Positions 44,935 to 54,677 of a stretch of DNA of 64,000 nucleotides are shown piece after piece (the first letter of the stretch is position 1; every line of letters starts with the position of its first letter). The stretch comes from Bacteroides caccae (lineage in GTDB: Bacteria > Bacteroidota > Bacteroidia > Bacteroidales > Bacteroidaceae): positions 4,216,001 through 4,280,000 of the forward strand of contig NZ_CP022412.2 in the NCBI RefSeq assembly GCF_002222615.2, written 5' to 3'. The translations under genes and the position numbers were made by a program. The notes beneath the pieces are model-generated. The model saw only the letters and a program-made list of their open reading frames with translations. It was not told where the DNA came from and searched no databases.

Positions 44935-46902
44935 TTACCATCCCGGATTCTGCAAAAGACCATATCCCTTATTAATCTCATCAGAAGGGAATGCGCTCAT
45001 ATACCATTTCGGACTAAAATTCTTTTGCCAGAATCTTGATACAGATTCCACTTTCGGTTGCTCAAAGTTCAGTTGCAGGTTACCTTCGGCAACCGAACCG
45101 CTCTTAATCGTCACATTCACTCCATGCAAGGTCTTTTTAAACACATCGGCACGTTTCCAACGGGCAATATCAAACCATCTCACCTCCTCAAAAGCCAGTT
45201 CACGGGCACGCTCATCCAGGATTTCCTCACGCAACTCCGCATCACCTTCCAAAGCACATTCGTTATAGACGGGCAACGACTTTCCACTCTGCAAACGATG
45301 CAGCAGCGCGTCACTCATGTCGGGAAGCCCTACACGGTTGCGGACTTTGTCAAGCTCTTTATACGCTTTGTCTTTCTGTCCCGTCTCGTTCAGCGCTTCC
45401 GCATAGGCCAGATGAATCTCCGCCATTCTCAAATAAGCATAATTGGCAGGGCGGTCATGGAAAGTGGATTGATTGTAATCCCACAAGAACTTACGTATAC
45501 AAAATCCCGAAGGCGCACGTCCCCCGTCTGTTTCCGAACCTCTTTCCAGACCGCCAATCCACATTTCCGCCGGACGACTTTGAAAATGATCCCCCACAAT
45601 CATGACCGTTTCATACAGACGGGGATCACGGTCTGTAAACGGATTATTATCTATCGTACCTATTGAACCGTTTTTTTCTATCCACTCTTCATAAGAAGTT
45701 TTTTCTCCAGTGGCAGAAGTAAACATATCTACATAATCCAGCGTAACCGCACCTCCGCCATATCCTCGTCCCGCATTTCCGTTCGTATCACTGGAAGGAC
45801 CGAAATACATCCGGTGATAAGAATCCCCGAAAGTTCTAAGATTACGGAAAGTAGCTATCAGAATCTCACTGTTATAACGATCGGCATAACATCCGGAGAA
45901 AGCCTTCCGATATCCCTCCGCATCCCGCGTCTCCGGTTGTACCAACTGGTATACATTCCCGTTCCTGGCATTCTCTGCAAAGAACTCTTCACAAGCCGTT
46001 ACCACTCTCTCCCACCGTTTCCGCTCATAATTGCCATACCACACCATCTTGTCGATATCCTCCGCCGGTATCTTGCCGACATTGCCTGCTACGGGGCTAC
46101 AAGCCTCCAAATAAGGTTGATTCGCATTAAAAAGCGGACTGGCTGCCAGCAAAAGCACCCTGACCTTCAATCCCAATGCAGCAGCTTTGGTAAAACGCCC
46201 GTCATCTACGGCAGCTACCCGCCATGGCAATTTATTAGCTGCATCGTCACATAAGTTTATAATAAATTCGACTGTTTTCTCGAATGTCTTTCTTGAAAAG
46301 TCCACTTCCAAGCTATTAGATGCGTCTATAGAAGAATAAAGCAGAGGAACTCCTCCAAAATGACGTAGCAATTCATGATACTGACAAGCAATAATCATCT
46401 GCGCCTCCCCTTTACGTACATTCTTTTCTGCTTCGGTCATATCAGGAACCCGGTCTACATTCTCAATATACAGATATGCTTTACGAATCCCCCTCCATGT
46501 CACATCCTGGTTGGGATAGAATCCCATTTTCGTACTTGAGGCCGTATTCTCTGTCTCCGAACTATACGACCCGTTATAATAAGTCGGATAAACACCTCCC
46601 CAATTACAATGTGAATTCATGATATCCGTCAATGCGTCCAAATTGTCCCAACCCAGCTTGTTTCCTGCCTGCTGATGTTCAAAATTTCCGTCATTTGCAT
46701 GTACGGTCAACCCCGTGCGGAGTGTTGCATAGGCTGAGTTCAACGCCCGGTCTGCATAAAGTTTTGAAGAAAATATAGTGTCAATCGTCACATCCACTCC
46801 CGGCGCTTTCTCCAGAAAAGCATCACCGAAAGCCAAATCACTGCAAGAGCCCAACATACAACTGGCAGCCATCACCGAAAAATATATAATAACCTTTTTC
46901 AT
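44935..46902 (-). CDS. SusD-like lipoprotein (PUL2, pair 1)
   Basis: A 655-residue RagB/SusD protein with lipobox MLGSC (Cys20). Typical parts are RKGEAQMIIACQYHELLRHFGGVPLLY, AALGLKVRVLLLAASPLFN, YAYLRMAEIHLAYAEALNETGQ and ILDERARELAFEEVRWFDIARWK, with the end FPSDEINKGYGLLQNPGW. It is larger than its pair-2 counterpart. Gaps of 11 and 21 bp tie it to the neighbouring susC genes. It should cap the pair-1 SusC. Confidence 0.95.
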   Translation of the reverse strand: MKKVIIYFSVMAASCMLGSCSDLAFGDAFLEKAPGVDVTIDTIFSSKLYADRALNSAYATLRTGLTVHANDGNFEHQQAGNKLGWDNLDALTDIMNSHCNWGGVYPTYYNGSYSSETENTASSTKMGFYPNQDVTWRGIRKAYLYIENVDRVPDMTEAEKNVRKGEAQMIIACQYHELLRHFGGVPLLYSSIDASNSLEVDFSRKTFEKTVEFIINLCDDAANKLPWRVAAVDDGRFTKAAALGLKVRVLLLAASPLFNANQPYLEACSPVAGNVGKIPAEDIDKMVWYGNYERKRWERVVTACEEFFAENARNGNVYQLVQPETRDAEGYRKAFSGCYADRYNSEILIATFRNLRTFGDSYHRMYFGPSSDTNGNAGRGYGGGAVTLDYVDMFTSATGEKTSYEEWIEKNGSIGTIDNNPFTDRDPRLYETVMIVGDHFQSRPAEMWIGGLERGSETDGGRAPSGFCIRKFLWDYNQSTFHDRPANYAYLRMAEIHLAYAEALNETGQKDKAYKELDKVRNRVGLPDMSDALLHRLQSGKSLPVYNECALEGDAELREEILDERARELAFEEVRWFDIARWKRADVFKKTLHGVNVTIKSGSVAEGNLQLNFEQPKVESVSRFWQKNFSPKWYMSAFPSDEINKGYGLLQNPGW

Positions 46903-46913
46903 ACTCTATCGTT

Positions 46914-49900
46914 TTAAAATGAAATATTGACTCCAAAATTGTAAATCCGTATATTCGGATAGTTATTATTTCCTCCGTCAGTGACTCCTTCCGGGTCAAT
47001 ATCTATATCATTCAAATCGGAGAACAAAGTCAACAAGTTGTAACCGTTACAATAGAACCGGACTGATTCAATCCCCACTTTCTTCAGGAAATCCTTCTGG
47101 GGAAGTGTATAGGAAATCTCCGCGGTTTTTAGACGAAGATAAGAACCGTTCATCAGCCACAAGTCAGAAGTTTGCAGATAATGCGACTTATTCATGAACG
47201 TCAACCGTGGAAAGCGTGAATTCGGATTCTCTTCCGTCCATCGCCCGTCTGCAAGAAATTTGAGCAACATACGGCTGTTCGTACTGCCGAACGCATTCCG
47301 GTATTCACCGTCCAGTATTCTGGATGCATTCATTGCTGCTGTCCACTGCATCGAGAATTCAAAGTTCTTCCATTTAAGACCGCCTAGAAAACCGAATACA
47401 TAATCCGGACGTTCGGCATATCCGAAGCGGGTTTTATCATCACCGTTTATCACACCGTCTCCATTCAAGTCTTTGAACAAAGCATCTCCCGGGCGGGGAG
47501 TGCCCAATGCCATTTGCGGCAGAATCTGCCGGCCGTTCTCATCCTTTTTCAGGTTGCCATCCGCATCGAAGTCATCTTTTTGTAAAAAACGGTCGAAGAT
47601 ATATCCGTAAGTCAAACCGGTGCTCCGTCCCGTTTCAGCCATATAAGGCTCGTTGGGCACTACCTCGTCCATATAAATAATCTTGTTTTTCGCATAAGAG
47701 ACATTCGCTTTCAGCCAATAGTCCACCTTGCCCGCCCGGTCGTTCCACCCGAGCGACAATTCATAGCCGTGGTTGTTTACCTTACCCAAGTTGATTTTAG
47801 GCAGATTGATATCGGTAATGGCCGGCAACGTGTTGCGGGTAGACAATATATCCTTTCTTTTTTCAAAGAAAACATCGGCAGTCAGACTCAAACGGGAATC
47901 AAACATTTTGAGGTCAATACCATAATTCTGTTTTGCCACCTTTTCCCAAGTCACATCCGGATTACCCATCGTATTTTCTTTCGCGTCCGGAAGCAATCCC
48001 GTACCGCCGTCTTTTCCGAACTGCCAACTGCCCTGTCCTTTTGCTACTGTATTATAACCGCTCCATGCACCTGCCATATAAAGGAAACGGGCATTTTCCA
48101 TTTTATCATTACCTACGATACCATAAGAAGCACGCAGTTTCAGGAAATCAATAACTTTCTGTTTCTTCATGAATTTCTCCTCCGAGAGAATCCAACCGGC
48201 AGAAACCGCTGGGAAAAAACCGAAGCGCTTATCCGGTGCAAAATTTTCCGAACCGTTATATCCTGCATTCAAGTCCACCATATATCGCTTCTTGTATGCA
48301 TACGTCATACGTCCCACATACCCTACATAGGCTGTCGGTATATCCATATAAAACACTTTTCCGTCTATTTTCGTTTCCGGATAATATTTTTTAGACTGGT
48401 TGTACAAGAACAATGCCGATACATCATGGTCACCGAATGAACGGCTGTAGTTCAGGCTGAACTCTCCGTACCAGTTACGTCCCCTGCCAACCTCTTCACC
48501 GTAACTCATCTGTTCGTGCAGTCCGCTGACTCCATCCGTCTGATATACAATGGTACGGTCGAAACGCGGATCCCAAAAGTCCATTCCCGGTGTTTCTATC
48601 GAACCCAGATAAATCGGTGTACACATGCTGTCCGCTCCCGAAGGCGTCCGAGAAGCTTTCACATTATAGTTTGTGTTATAAGCACCTTTTATATTCATGC
48701 TCAATCCCGGAGTTATAAAATCCAGTTTCTGCTCAAGAGCCAAGTCTAGATTCAATACATTGTCCGTATCCACATTATATCCATAATTGTAATAATAGTC
48801 CAACGGACACGAACGTTCACCGATAGAAATATATCTATTGGAATAGATATTGGAAATTAGTTTTCCATCCACTATCCCGGGGCTGGAGAAAGGAGTTGAC
48901 CACAGTACTTTTCTCCACAATTCATCCGTCCGAGGTTCTCTTTTTGCACCGACATGTCCGCCGATATTCACTTTCAACAAAGTAGATTTTGTAATATCAA
49001 TATCCACATTCGAACGATAATTGAAACGCTTGTATTGATAGTTAGGGTCATAAGACTCTCCCAACTGCTTCAACATACCGTCTTGCAACAGATATCCCAA
49101 AGAGACAAAATAACGGAAACGCTCACCGCCACCCGACAACGTCAGGTTATGCTGTGTCTGCCAAGCAAGGTTCTTGAAAAGATAATCGTTCCAGTCAACA
49201 TTGGGAAACATAATAGGATCTTCATTCGTTCTGAACATATCTATCACAAATGGCGAGAAGCCCAATTGAGATTCCGTCAACGAGGGATTGTCACTTAGTT
49301 GCGCTTCATTATATAAGGTAGCATACGTATAACTGTCCACCCCTTTCAGGTTACGCAGAGCCTGGGTCAATCCGAATGAAGAATTCAATGAAATCACCGG
49401 TTTTCCGGATACACCGCGACGCGTAGTGACCAACACAACACCATTCGCTCCACGCACACCGAATACAGCCGTGGAAGCCGCGTCCTTCAAAACCGTAATA
49501 CTTTCTATTTCGTGCGAGTCCATCTGAAAGAAAGAACGCTCCACCCCGTCCACCAAAATCAACGGTTTGGAAAGTTCGTCCGACAAGGACCCCGTGCCAC
49601 GTATATATATGGAAGGATTCTCCGCTCCCGGCTGACCGGACGGCTGTATGGATGAAAGTCCGGTGACAGCTCCCGAAAGCGCATTTGCTACACTGCCACT
49701 GGGAGATTTCAACAGCTCTTTCGTGTCAATGGAAGAAATAGCCGCAGTAACGGACATCTTACTTTGTTTACCGTAAGCAATGATCTGTACTTCCTCCAAG
49801 GTTTGAGAATCTTCCGCCAATCGGATAGTGAATCCGGTTGTTTTAGCAGGGGCCGCTTCTTTCGAAGCGTACCCCATATATGAAACTTCGAACACTATGG

Positions 49901-50165
49901 GAGAGATATTATCCGGAATATCCAATGCAAAATTACCATCTATGTCCGTAATCGTCCCGATAGTAGAACCTTTCACTTTAACAGTAGCTCCTACCAAAGG
50001 CTCGGACGTCCTGTCGTCCACCACTTTCCCTTTGTAGAGCCTGTTCTTGTTGATATTTGTTGCTGATGGGACTTCCATGATCTCATGCAGAGTATCGTTT
50101 CCAGCCACTGCCATTACAGGAAACAATGACAGGCATGCAACAAACAGATACTTGTGTTTTTTCAT
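46914..50165 (-). CDS. SusC-like TonB-dependent receptor (PUL2, pair 1)
   Basis: A 1083-residue outer-membrane importer with signal peptide to about 22 (VMAVAG). A CarboxypepD_reg domain (about 45-130; SEPLVGATVKVKGSTIGTITD) is followed by a TonB-box region (LEEVQIIAYGKQSKMSVTAAIS), a plug (SVANALSGAVTGLSS, ESITVLKDAASTAVFGVRGANGV) and a barrel ending IRIYNFGVNISF. It has no STN domain. The N-terminal insert before the CarboxypepD domain (residues 23-44) is a little longer than usual. It is the first transporter gene of the operon, after the large lipoprotein gene. Confidence 0.96.
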   Translation of the reverse strand: MKKHKYLFVACLSLFPVMAVAGNDTLHEIMEVPSATNINKNRLYKGKVVDDRTSEPLVGATVKVKGSTIGTITDIDGNFALDIPDNISPIVFEVSYMGYASKEAAPAKTTGFTIRLAEDSQTLEEVQIIAYGKQSKMSVTAAISSIDTKELLKSPSGSVANALSGAVTGLSSIQPSGQPGAENPSIYIRGTGSLSDELSKPLILVDGVERSFFQMDSHEIESITVLKDAASTAVFGVRGANGVVLVTTRRGVSGKPVISLNSSFGLTQALRNLKGVDSYTYATLYNEAQLSDNPSLTESQLGFSPFVIDMFRTNEDPIMFPNVDWNDYLFKNLAWQTQHNLTLSGGGERFRYFVSLGYLLQDGMLKQLGESYDPNYQYKRFNYRSNVDIDITKSTLLKVNIGGHVGAKREPRTDELWRKVLWSTPFSSPGIVDGKLISNIYSNRYISIGERSCPLDYYYNYGYNVDTDNVLNLDLALEQKLDFITPGLSMNIKGAYNTNYNVKASRTPSGADSMCTPIYLGSIETPGMDFWDPRFDRTIVYQTDGVSGLHEQMSYGEEVGRGRNWYGEFSLNYSRSFGDHDVSALFLYNQSKKYYPETKIDGKVFYMDIPTAYVGYVGRMTYAYKKRYMVDLNAGYNGSENFAPDKRFGFFPAVSAGWILSEEKFMKKQKVIDFLKLRASYGIVGNDKMENARFLYMAGAWSGYNTVAKGQGSWQFGKDGGTGLLPDAKENTMGNPDVTWEKVAKQNYGIDLKMFDSRLSLTADVFFEKRKDILSTRNTLPAITDINLPKINLGKVNNHGYELSLGWNDRAGKVDYWLKANVSYAKNKIIYMDEVVPNEPYMAETGRSTGLTYGYIFDRFLQKDDFDADGNLKKDENGRQILPQMALGTPRPGDALFKDLNGDGVINGDDKTRFGYAERPDYVFGFLGGLKWKNFEFSMQWTAAMNASRILDGEYRNAFGSTNSRMLLKFLADGRWTEENPNSRFPRLTFMNKSHYLQTSDLWLMNGSYLRLKTAEISYTLPQKDFLKKVGIESVRFYCNGYNLLTLFSDLNDIDIDPEGVTDGGNNNYPNIRIYNFGVNISF

Positions 50166-50187
50166 AATGTTCTCTATTTAGTATTAA

Positions 50188-51909
50188 TTATTTTGCGTCA
50201 AATGCCATAACAAATACAGAGCCGTCTGTATCCTGTCCTGCAACCAGCTTACCGTCCACCATAAGCCCTGGTTTCCATGAACCACTCTGCCAGTCGGTTA
50301 CGCCTACACACATAATGTCTTTCCAGCCCATCTTATTAAGTACGTATGCAGCCTGCAAAGGCGTCAGTTCCGAATCACCCTCATTTTCTTTACTCACAAT
50401 TGCAATAGCTACCTTACCATCGAAAGTTTTTCCTATCATGATAAACTGACCATACACATTATCACCCATACTATCACTGAATCCATTGTTGCCCAATACC
50501 TGCTTGTAAGTGAGCGCCTGTCCGTCTTTGGCAAAGCAAGGATAACCGTAAGCTGCAGATACTACATTCCAGTCACCGCTCAAATAGTTATGACAATCGT
50601 AAGTCAACACATTTGGAAAGTTATAAGGTTCTGCATAAACTTCTCCCAAATCTTCGCTGGTATTAGCCTCATAGAATTTAACCTTATGCAATTTTGTTTT
50701 GCTTCCACCCGTATTCATAGTGGCTATATCACACAAGAGCTTACCTTCTGCCGTAAATCCGAAATGCCAACCAAACTGAATATTCTCCGGCTGTTTCTCT
50801 ATCCAAGGCAATTGCCAAGAATATACCTTATTATTGCCATACAGAATACCTCTTCCGCCCTGACTACCTTTAGAGCCGATAGCACGACCGGTCACAGTCA
50901 CCAATCCTTTCACCTCAGACAATGTGAGACTATTCTGATCGTCTATTTCCATTCTACCTTTTACTTTAGCAGCATCCATCGTAAGTACTGTAAGATTCAC
51001 ATTCTCATAGTTTTCAAGTCCCGGATAAGTTGCAGGATCTTTCAGATCTCCCAATACCGCCATCGCTTCCGTCTGCGTCATTCCCGGATAATCCTCATTA
51101 GGGTTCCACCAGTCGGGATTCGGTTTCTTGGTAGGTTTCTGTTTAATCACATTATTCAGCAGCGTCGCTCTCATGATTGTGATATAAGGATATTTCTCCT
51201 TCACGGTTGCATCTGTGATGTCGACAAATCCCAAATCTTTTGCCGGAGTCATAATAGCCGAATAATCAATCCTCAATGTATAGGGACGGTTGCTGCCTGC
51301 CACTTTAATATTTACTGTAGCCGGTTCATCAGAAAGGTCGAATACGACAGTCTCAACCGTAGCGCCCGCCATTAATGCGCCCTCTGCAAAGTTCAGTTTG
51401 ACGTTGCTTCTATCCATATTCCGGTCATAAGTGATCACAAGCTCTTTTGTCGCATTGTTTACTGTCAGTTTATATCCGCCATCTACCGTAATTTTGGAAG
51501 AGTCAACAATCGGTAACGCATTGGAAGTTACTATTACCTTATATTTCACCGTTTTCCCGTCCGGTCCCTTAAAATATAAGTCAGGATCATCCGTCATATC
51601 ATAACTATTCACATCTGTAGGATAGGTGAGCTGATAACCGGTATTTACTTCAACTGTCAGTTTACAACCAGAAAAATTCTCGGCCTGGTCAAAAGCAAAC
51701 GTAATCGTAGTACCGTCTACAGCACCCTGTACTTTTTCTCCGTCAGCTTCCACCTGCACTGATTTGAAAGGAGTCGTTGCGGTTGTTCCGCCATCACCTT
51801 CATCACCCATCTCATCATCACTGTCCGAGCAGGAAACGCCCAACATTATTCCCAAAATAGAGAATAACATCCAAAAACATCTTTTTAGAAATAAAGATTC
51901 TGTTTTCAT
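50188..51909 (-). CDS. Large surface lipoprotein of unknown function at head of PUL2 operon
   Basis: A 573-residue lipoprotein (lipobox LGVSC, Cys27) with a strongly acidic stretch after the Cys (SDSDDEMGDEGDGG), the Bacteroides surface-export pattern. Residues about 45-220 form two or three beta-sandwich repeats (VQGAVDGTTITFAF, GPDGKTVKYKVIVTSN, ATVNIKVAGSNRPYTLRID) like those in surface glycan-binding proteins. The C-terminal 340 residues are a distinct domain; its tail (KVAIAIVSKENEGDSELTPLQAAYVLNKMG) faintly recalls NAGPA-type phosphodiester glycosidases, but this is tentative. It is the first gene behind the shared 59-bp promoter element, upstream of susC rather than after susD, an unusual place. 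Confidence 0.6.
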   Translation of the reverse strand: MKTESLFLKRCFWMLFSILGIMLGVSCSDSDDEMGDEGDGGTTATTPFKSVQVEADGEKVQGAVDGTTITFAFDQAENFSGCKLTVEVNTGYQLTYPTDVNSYDMTDDPDLYFKGPDGKTVKYKVIVTSNALPIVDSSKITVDGGYKLTVNNATKELVITYDRNMDRSNVKLNFAEGALMAGATVETVVFDLSDEPATVNIKVAGSNRPYTLRIDYSAIMTPAKDLGFVDITDATVKEKYPYITIMRATLLNNVIKQKPTKKPNPDWWNPNEDYPGMTQTEAMAVLGDLKDPATYPGLENYENVNLTVLTMDAAKVKGRMEIDDQNSLTLSEVKGLVTVTGRAIGSKGSQGGRGILYGNNKVYSWQLPWIEKQPENIQFGWHFGFTAEGKLLCDIATMNTGGSKTKLHKVKFYEANTSEDLGEVYAEPYNFPNVLTYDCHNYLSGDWNVVSAAYGYPCFAKDGQALTYKQVLGNNGFSDSMGDNVYGQFIMIGKTFDGKVAIAIVSKENEGDSELTPLQAAYVLNKMGWKDIMCVGVTDWQSGSWKPGLMVDGKLVAGQDTDGSVFVMAFDAK

Positions 51910-51975
51910 AATCTTAGAAATTAATTAATAATAATGTTATGTTTTCATAGCCGGATTATCGGGCTATCGACGCAG

Positions 51976-52054
51976 CAAAAGTAGGTTTCATCTAACGAAA
52001 AAAGGTCGAAAATTTACCGGAAAAACTCTCTAAAGTATAGAAATACGCACTTTT
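51976..52054 (-). promoter_or_regulatory. Promoter and 59-bp shared operator of the PUL2 operon (copy A)
   Basis: On the minus strand TACTTTTG (51983-51976) fits the TAnnTTTG -7 box, giving a start near 51969 and a leader of about 60 nt. A 59-bp element at 51996-52054 lies 12 bp further upstream and matches copy B at 54483-54541 at 56 of 59 positions. The distances (element to TTTG, 20 bp; element to ATG, 87 versus 88 bp) are the same in both copies, as expected for an activator site plus -33 region. Confidence 0.8.
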
Positions 52055-52082
52055 TGCCGAAATTTTGTTTTTGTAGCCTCTT

Positions 52083-54395
52083 TTACTCTTTCGATATCGT
52101 CGACTGATTCACATCTTTTATGGAAGAGTTATCAAACTGATGCTTCTTCTTTCCGAAAGTGAATCGATAATTCAATGACAGACCAATGATATAGTCATCT
52201 ATACGAGGCGTACGGGAAATACTTCTCTGTATATATTCCGCTTGCGTAATGTAATGCTTATGTTTTGCTTTGTATGGATTACTGACATTGAGAGAAATAT
52301 GTAAGTTATTAATGCTATATTGCACGTTAAAATCCAACCTGTGAGGGTTATGATAGATGTCGCCGTTGAAACTCATACTTTTTGAAGGGGACATATAGCC
52401 TAAATAAACATACCATCCCTTATTTCTCCAATAAATGCTACAAGGCCAGAAAAAGCTATTATAAGACTTTTTTTCTCCTACATCTATGTTTGTATGATCG
52501 TAAATACCCAAGGCTCTGAAGAATAATTTTTGCGGAATAATGGCATAGTCTAAAACGACCTCACTGTGCGACCACAGGCAACTTCCTCCATTAAAAGATT
52601 GGAAAACGAATGTATTTCTGTCGGAGTCATAGCGATGGAGAGAATAGTCTTGGTTAGAAAGAGCTTCAAATGACGAATAGATAATAAAAGTCCAACGTTT
52701 GCTGACGTTCCAATTATACCTCAATGTGCCATTATATCTCAAGTAATTTTTCAGTTCCGGATTTCCTACGAATAGTTCATATTCATTCATTCGATATTCA
52801 TATCCGGTACGGTCAGAAAGGCTGGGTTCTCCACTCCTTACCGTTCCGGTCAGCTGCAGAGAGTGCTTCTTGTAATCGTAAGATAACTTCAGGAAGGGAA
52901 CGAACGCAGTAGTAGTCACACTATTTCCATTCGTTTTGGTATAAGACACTTCTTCTGCCACTTTAAGTTGAAGATTGAACCGCTTTTTTATTTTATAATT
53001 ATACAAGACAGATAGTCTTGTGTTACTTTGCTTTAAAAAGTGGTCGGACACTTCCCCCTGCATCGTGTTCAAATCATCCGTATGAGTATAATTCTGATAA
53101 ACTGCCAGCGTTAATGCGGAATTGTTCTTGAATGTTTTTGAATAGTTTACGTCTACATTTCCATACCAACTTTTTTCATCCGTTCCGTTGCGATAGGCGG
53201 AAACAGCTGTTTCTCCCTCTCGTTGCTCATACCAACGGTCATACCGGTTATCTCCGTGACTTCCATAAAGACATAACTTTATTTTCTGTCTGCGAGGCAA
53301 GTCACGTATATAATTAAGTTGGAGCGCCGGATTTAAGCTTGTAGAATTTCTCCTTTCCTGTTTAGTCAGGAGTAGGGGATTATTACTATATTGCTGGCTG
53401 ACCCAATTATCGATGTCGCTACTCTTTCTATTCATTCGGAGCGAACTGTAAAATATTTGTTTTTTATCTTTGAAGATGTAGTTCATGTACGCCTGTAGGT
53501 CGTTGTTGTTGTTCGACGAAGGCAGTTGCTTGTCTGTTCTGACAATAGCTTCGTTCGGGAATAGATAGGTGGTCTCCAATACACTTTCCGGATGGGATTT
53601 GAAGTGATTATAGTTGTCCGCCACCGAAACTGTCCACTCTGATTTGCCTTCAAAGAACTGAATCGTTCCTCGCCCGTTGCCTGTGAGGCGGTTTAATTGG
53701 TGATTGGCGTTCAATGCCACCGAACCTGCATAATCCCTCTCTTTCAATATATAATCAAATATCACATCCGCTTCCGGATAATCGGGACGGCTTTGCGAAT
53801 AAAAATCAATCCGCTTGATATCATTAGGATTCAAATTCTGCACTTCGCCCGACGTAGCTTCACGGCCGTCAATGCACAATAACACATTCTTGCCAAAATA
53901 TGAGATAGAGGAGCTATTCGCAGTAACTCCGGGAATCATTAACATTTCTACCGTATTGTAACCATTATAGGCATGGCGCAACTGGGCGCGGGTAAGATAA
54001 TACATCGTCTTGTCTTCCATCTTTATTTCATTGGACCCCAGTACCGTCACTTCCTGAAGCTGCTCCACCTGTTTATCCAACCGGATATCTCCCAAACGTA
54101 CGAAAGATTCTTTTGTCGGATATAAGGTCAATATCGTCTCCTTGTAGCCGAGATAGTTGAACCGCAGTTGGTATCTTTGCTCTTTCAGGGGGAGCCGCAA
54201 CGTAAAAAGCCCTTTCATATTGGTTGTGACGCCTGCAACAAATATTGTATCCGAGGTATAACAACGTACGGTAGCCGACTCCAAGTCTTGTTTTTCATCA
54301 CCTAACAAGTGCCCTTGCACTTGCATCGTTTGGGCTGTTATTGAAAAAGAAAAGAAGAAGAAGAGTAACAACATGATAAAATAAAGTTTCTTCAT
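52083..54395 (-). CDS. Outer-membrane beta-barrel protein, TonB-receptor-like (OMP_b-brl_3 type)
   Basis: A 770-residue exported barrel protein (signal to about 21, FSFSITAQ). A CarboxypepD/CNA-like domain (about 23-110; DLESATVRCYTSDTIFVAGVTTNMKGLF) and a short plug-like region (VTVLGSNEIKMEDKTMYYLT, GYNTVEMLMIPGVTANSSS, NPNDIKRIDFYSQSRPDYPEADVI) precede a barrel of about 550 residues ending LSLNYRFTFGKKKHQF. It lacks SusC-specific signatures and has no SusD partner, so it belongs to the outer-membrane beta-barrel family with unclear cargo. Its promoter carries the same 59-bp element as the PUL2 operon, implying shared control. Its 3' end lies just upstream of that operon's promoter. Confidence 0.8.
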   Translation of the reverse strand: MKKLYFIMLLLFFFFSFSITAQTMQVQGHLLGDEKQDLESATVRCYTSDTIFVAGVTTNMKGLFTLRLPLKEQRYQLRFNYLGYKETILTLYPTKESFVRLGDIRLDKQVEQLQEVTVLGSNEIKMEDKTMYYLTRAQLRHAYNGYNTVEMLMIPGVTANSSSISYFGKNVLLCIDGREATSGEVQNLNPNDIKRIDFYSQSRPDYPEADVIFDYILKERDYAGSVALNANHQLNRLTGNGRGTIQFFEGKSEWTVSVADNYNHFKSHPESVLETTYLFPNEAIVRTDKQLPSSNNNNDLQAYMNYIFKDKKQIFYSSLRMNRKSSDIDNWVSQQYSNNPLLLTKQERRNSTSLNPALQLNYIRDLPRRQKIKLCLYGSHGDNRYDRWYEQREGETAVSAYRNGTDEKSWYGNVDVNYSKTFKNNSALTLAVYQNYTHTDDLNTMQGEVSDHFLKQSNTRLSVLYNYKIKKRFNLQLKVAEEVSYTKTNGNSVTTTAFVPFLKLSYDYKKHSLQLTGTVRSGEPSLSDRTGYEYRMNEYELFVGNPELKNYLRYNGTLRYNWNVSKRWTFIIYSSFEALSNQDYSLHRYDSDRNTFVFQSFNGGSCLWSHSEVVLDYAIIPQKLFFRALGIYDHTNIDVGEKKSYNSFFWPCSIYWRNKGWYVYLGYMSPSKSMSFNGDIYHNPHRLDFNVQYSINNLHISLNVSNPYKAKHKHYITQAEYIQRSISRTPRIDDYIIGLSLNYRFTFGKKKHQFDNSSIKDVNQSTISKE

Positions 54396-54462
54396 AATAT
54401 TATTAATCGTTTGAATAATAAACTCTTATAACCTTTGGCAATTAGCAACTAATAATCGCATA

Positions 54463-54541
54463 CAAAGAAGCGAATTACTAACCGAAAAAAGGTCGAAAAT
54501 TTACCGGAAAAACTCTCTAAAGTATGGGAATATGCACTTTT
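54463..54541 (-). promoter_or_regulatory. Promoter and 59-bp shared operator (copy B)
   Basis: The 59-bp element at 54483-54541 repeats copy A with three substitutions, all in the AGTAT..GCAC portion. On the minus strand CTTCTTTG (54470-54463) keeps the TTTG of the -7 box at the same 20-bp distance, but its TA is changed, so this promoter may be weaker. The start codon of the barrel gene is 88 bp from the element. Confidence 0.75.
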
Positions 54542-54610
54542 GGGAACATATTTTCTATTCTTAGTGCTTTCATCCTATTCAAGCAAATTTTATGAAAAAT
54601 CAGACTCATT

Positions 54611-54643
54611 CTTGCTCGTTTCCGGCATAGTTTAGTACCTTTG
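54611..54643 (+). promoter_or_regulatory. Promoter of the DUF6078-type gene
   Basis: TACCTTTG (54636-54643) is a full -7 match, with CTTG at 54611-54614 about 21 bp upstream as the -33 element. The start codon is 35 bp downstream. Confidence 0.65.
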
Positions 54644-54677
54644 CCGATAATAAATAACCATCAACATCCATAAAATA

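Noticed and set aside
51996..54541. The 59-bp repeat as a mobile element end
   Set aside because: Both copies are in the same orientation at the same distance from start codons, with no terminal inverted repeats; a regulatory role fits better.
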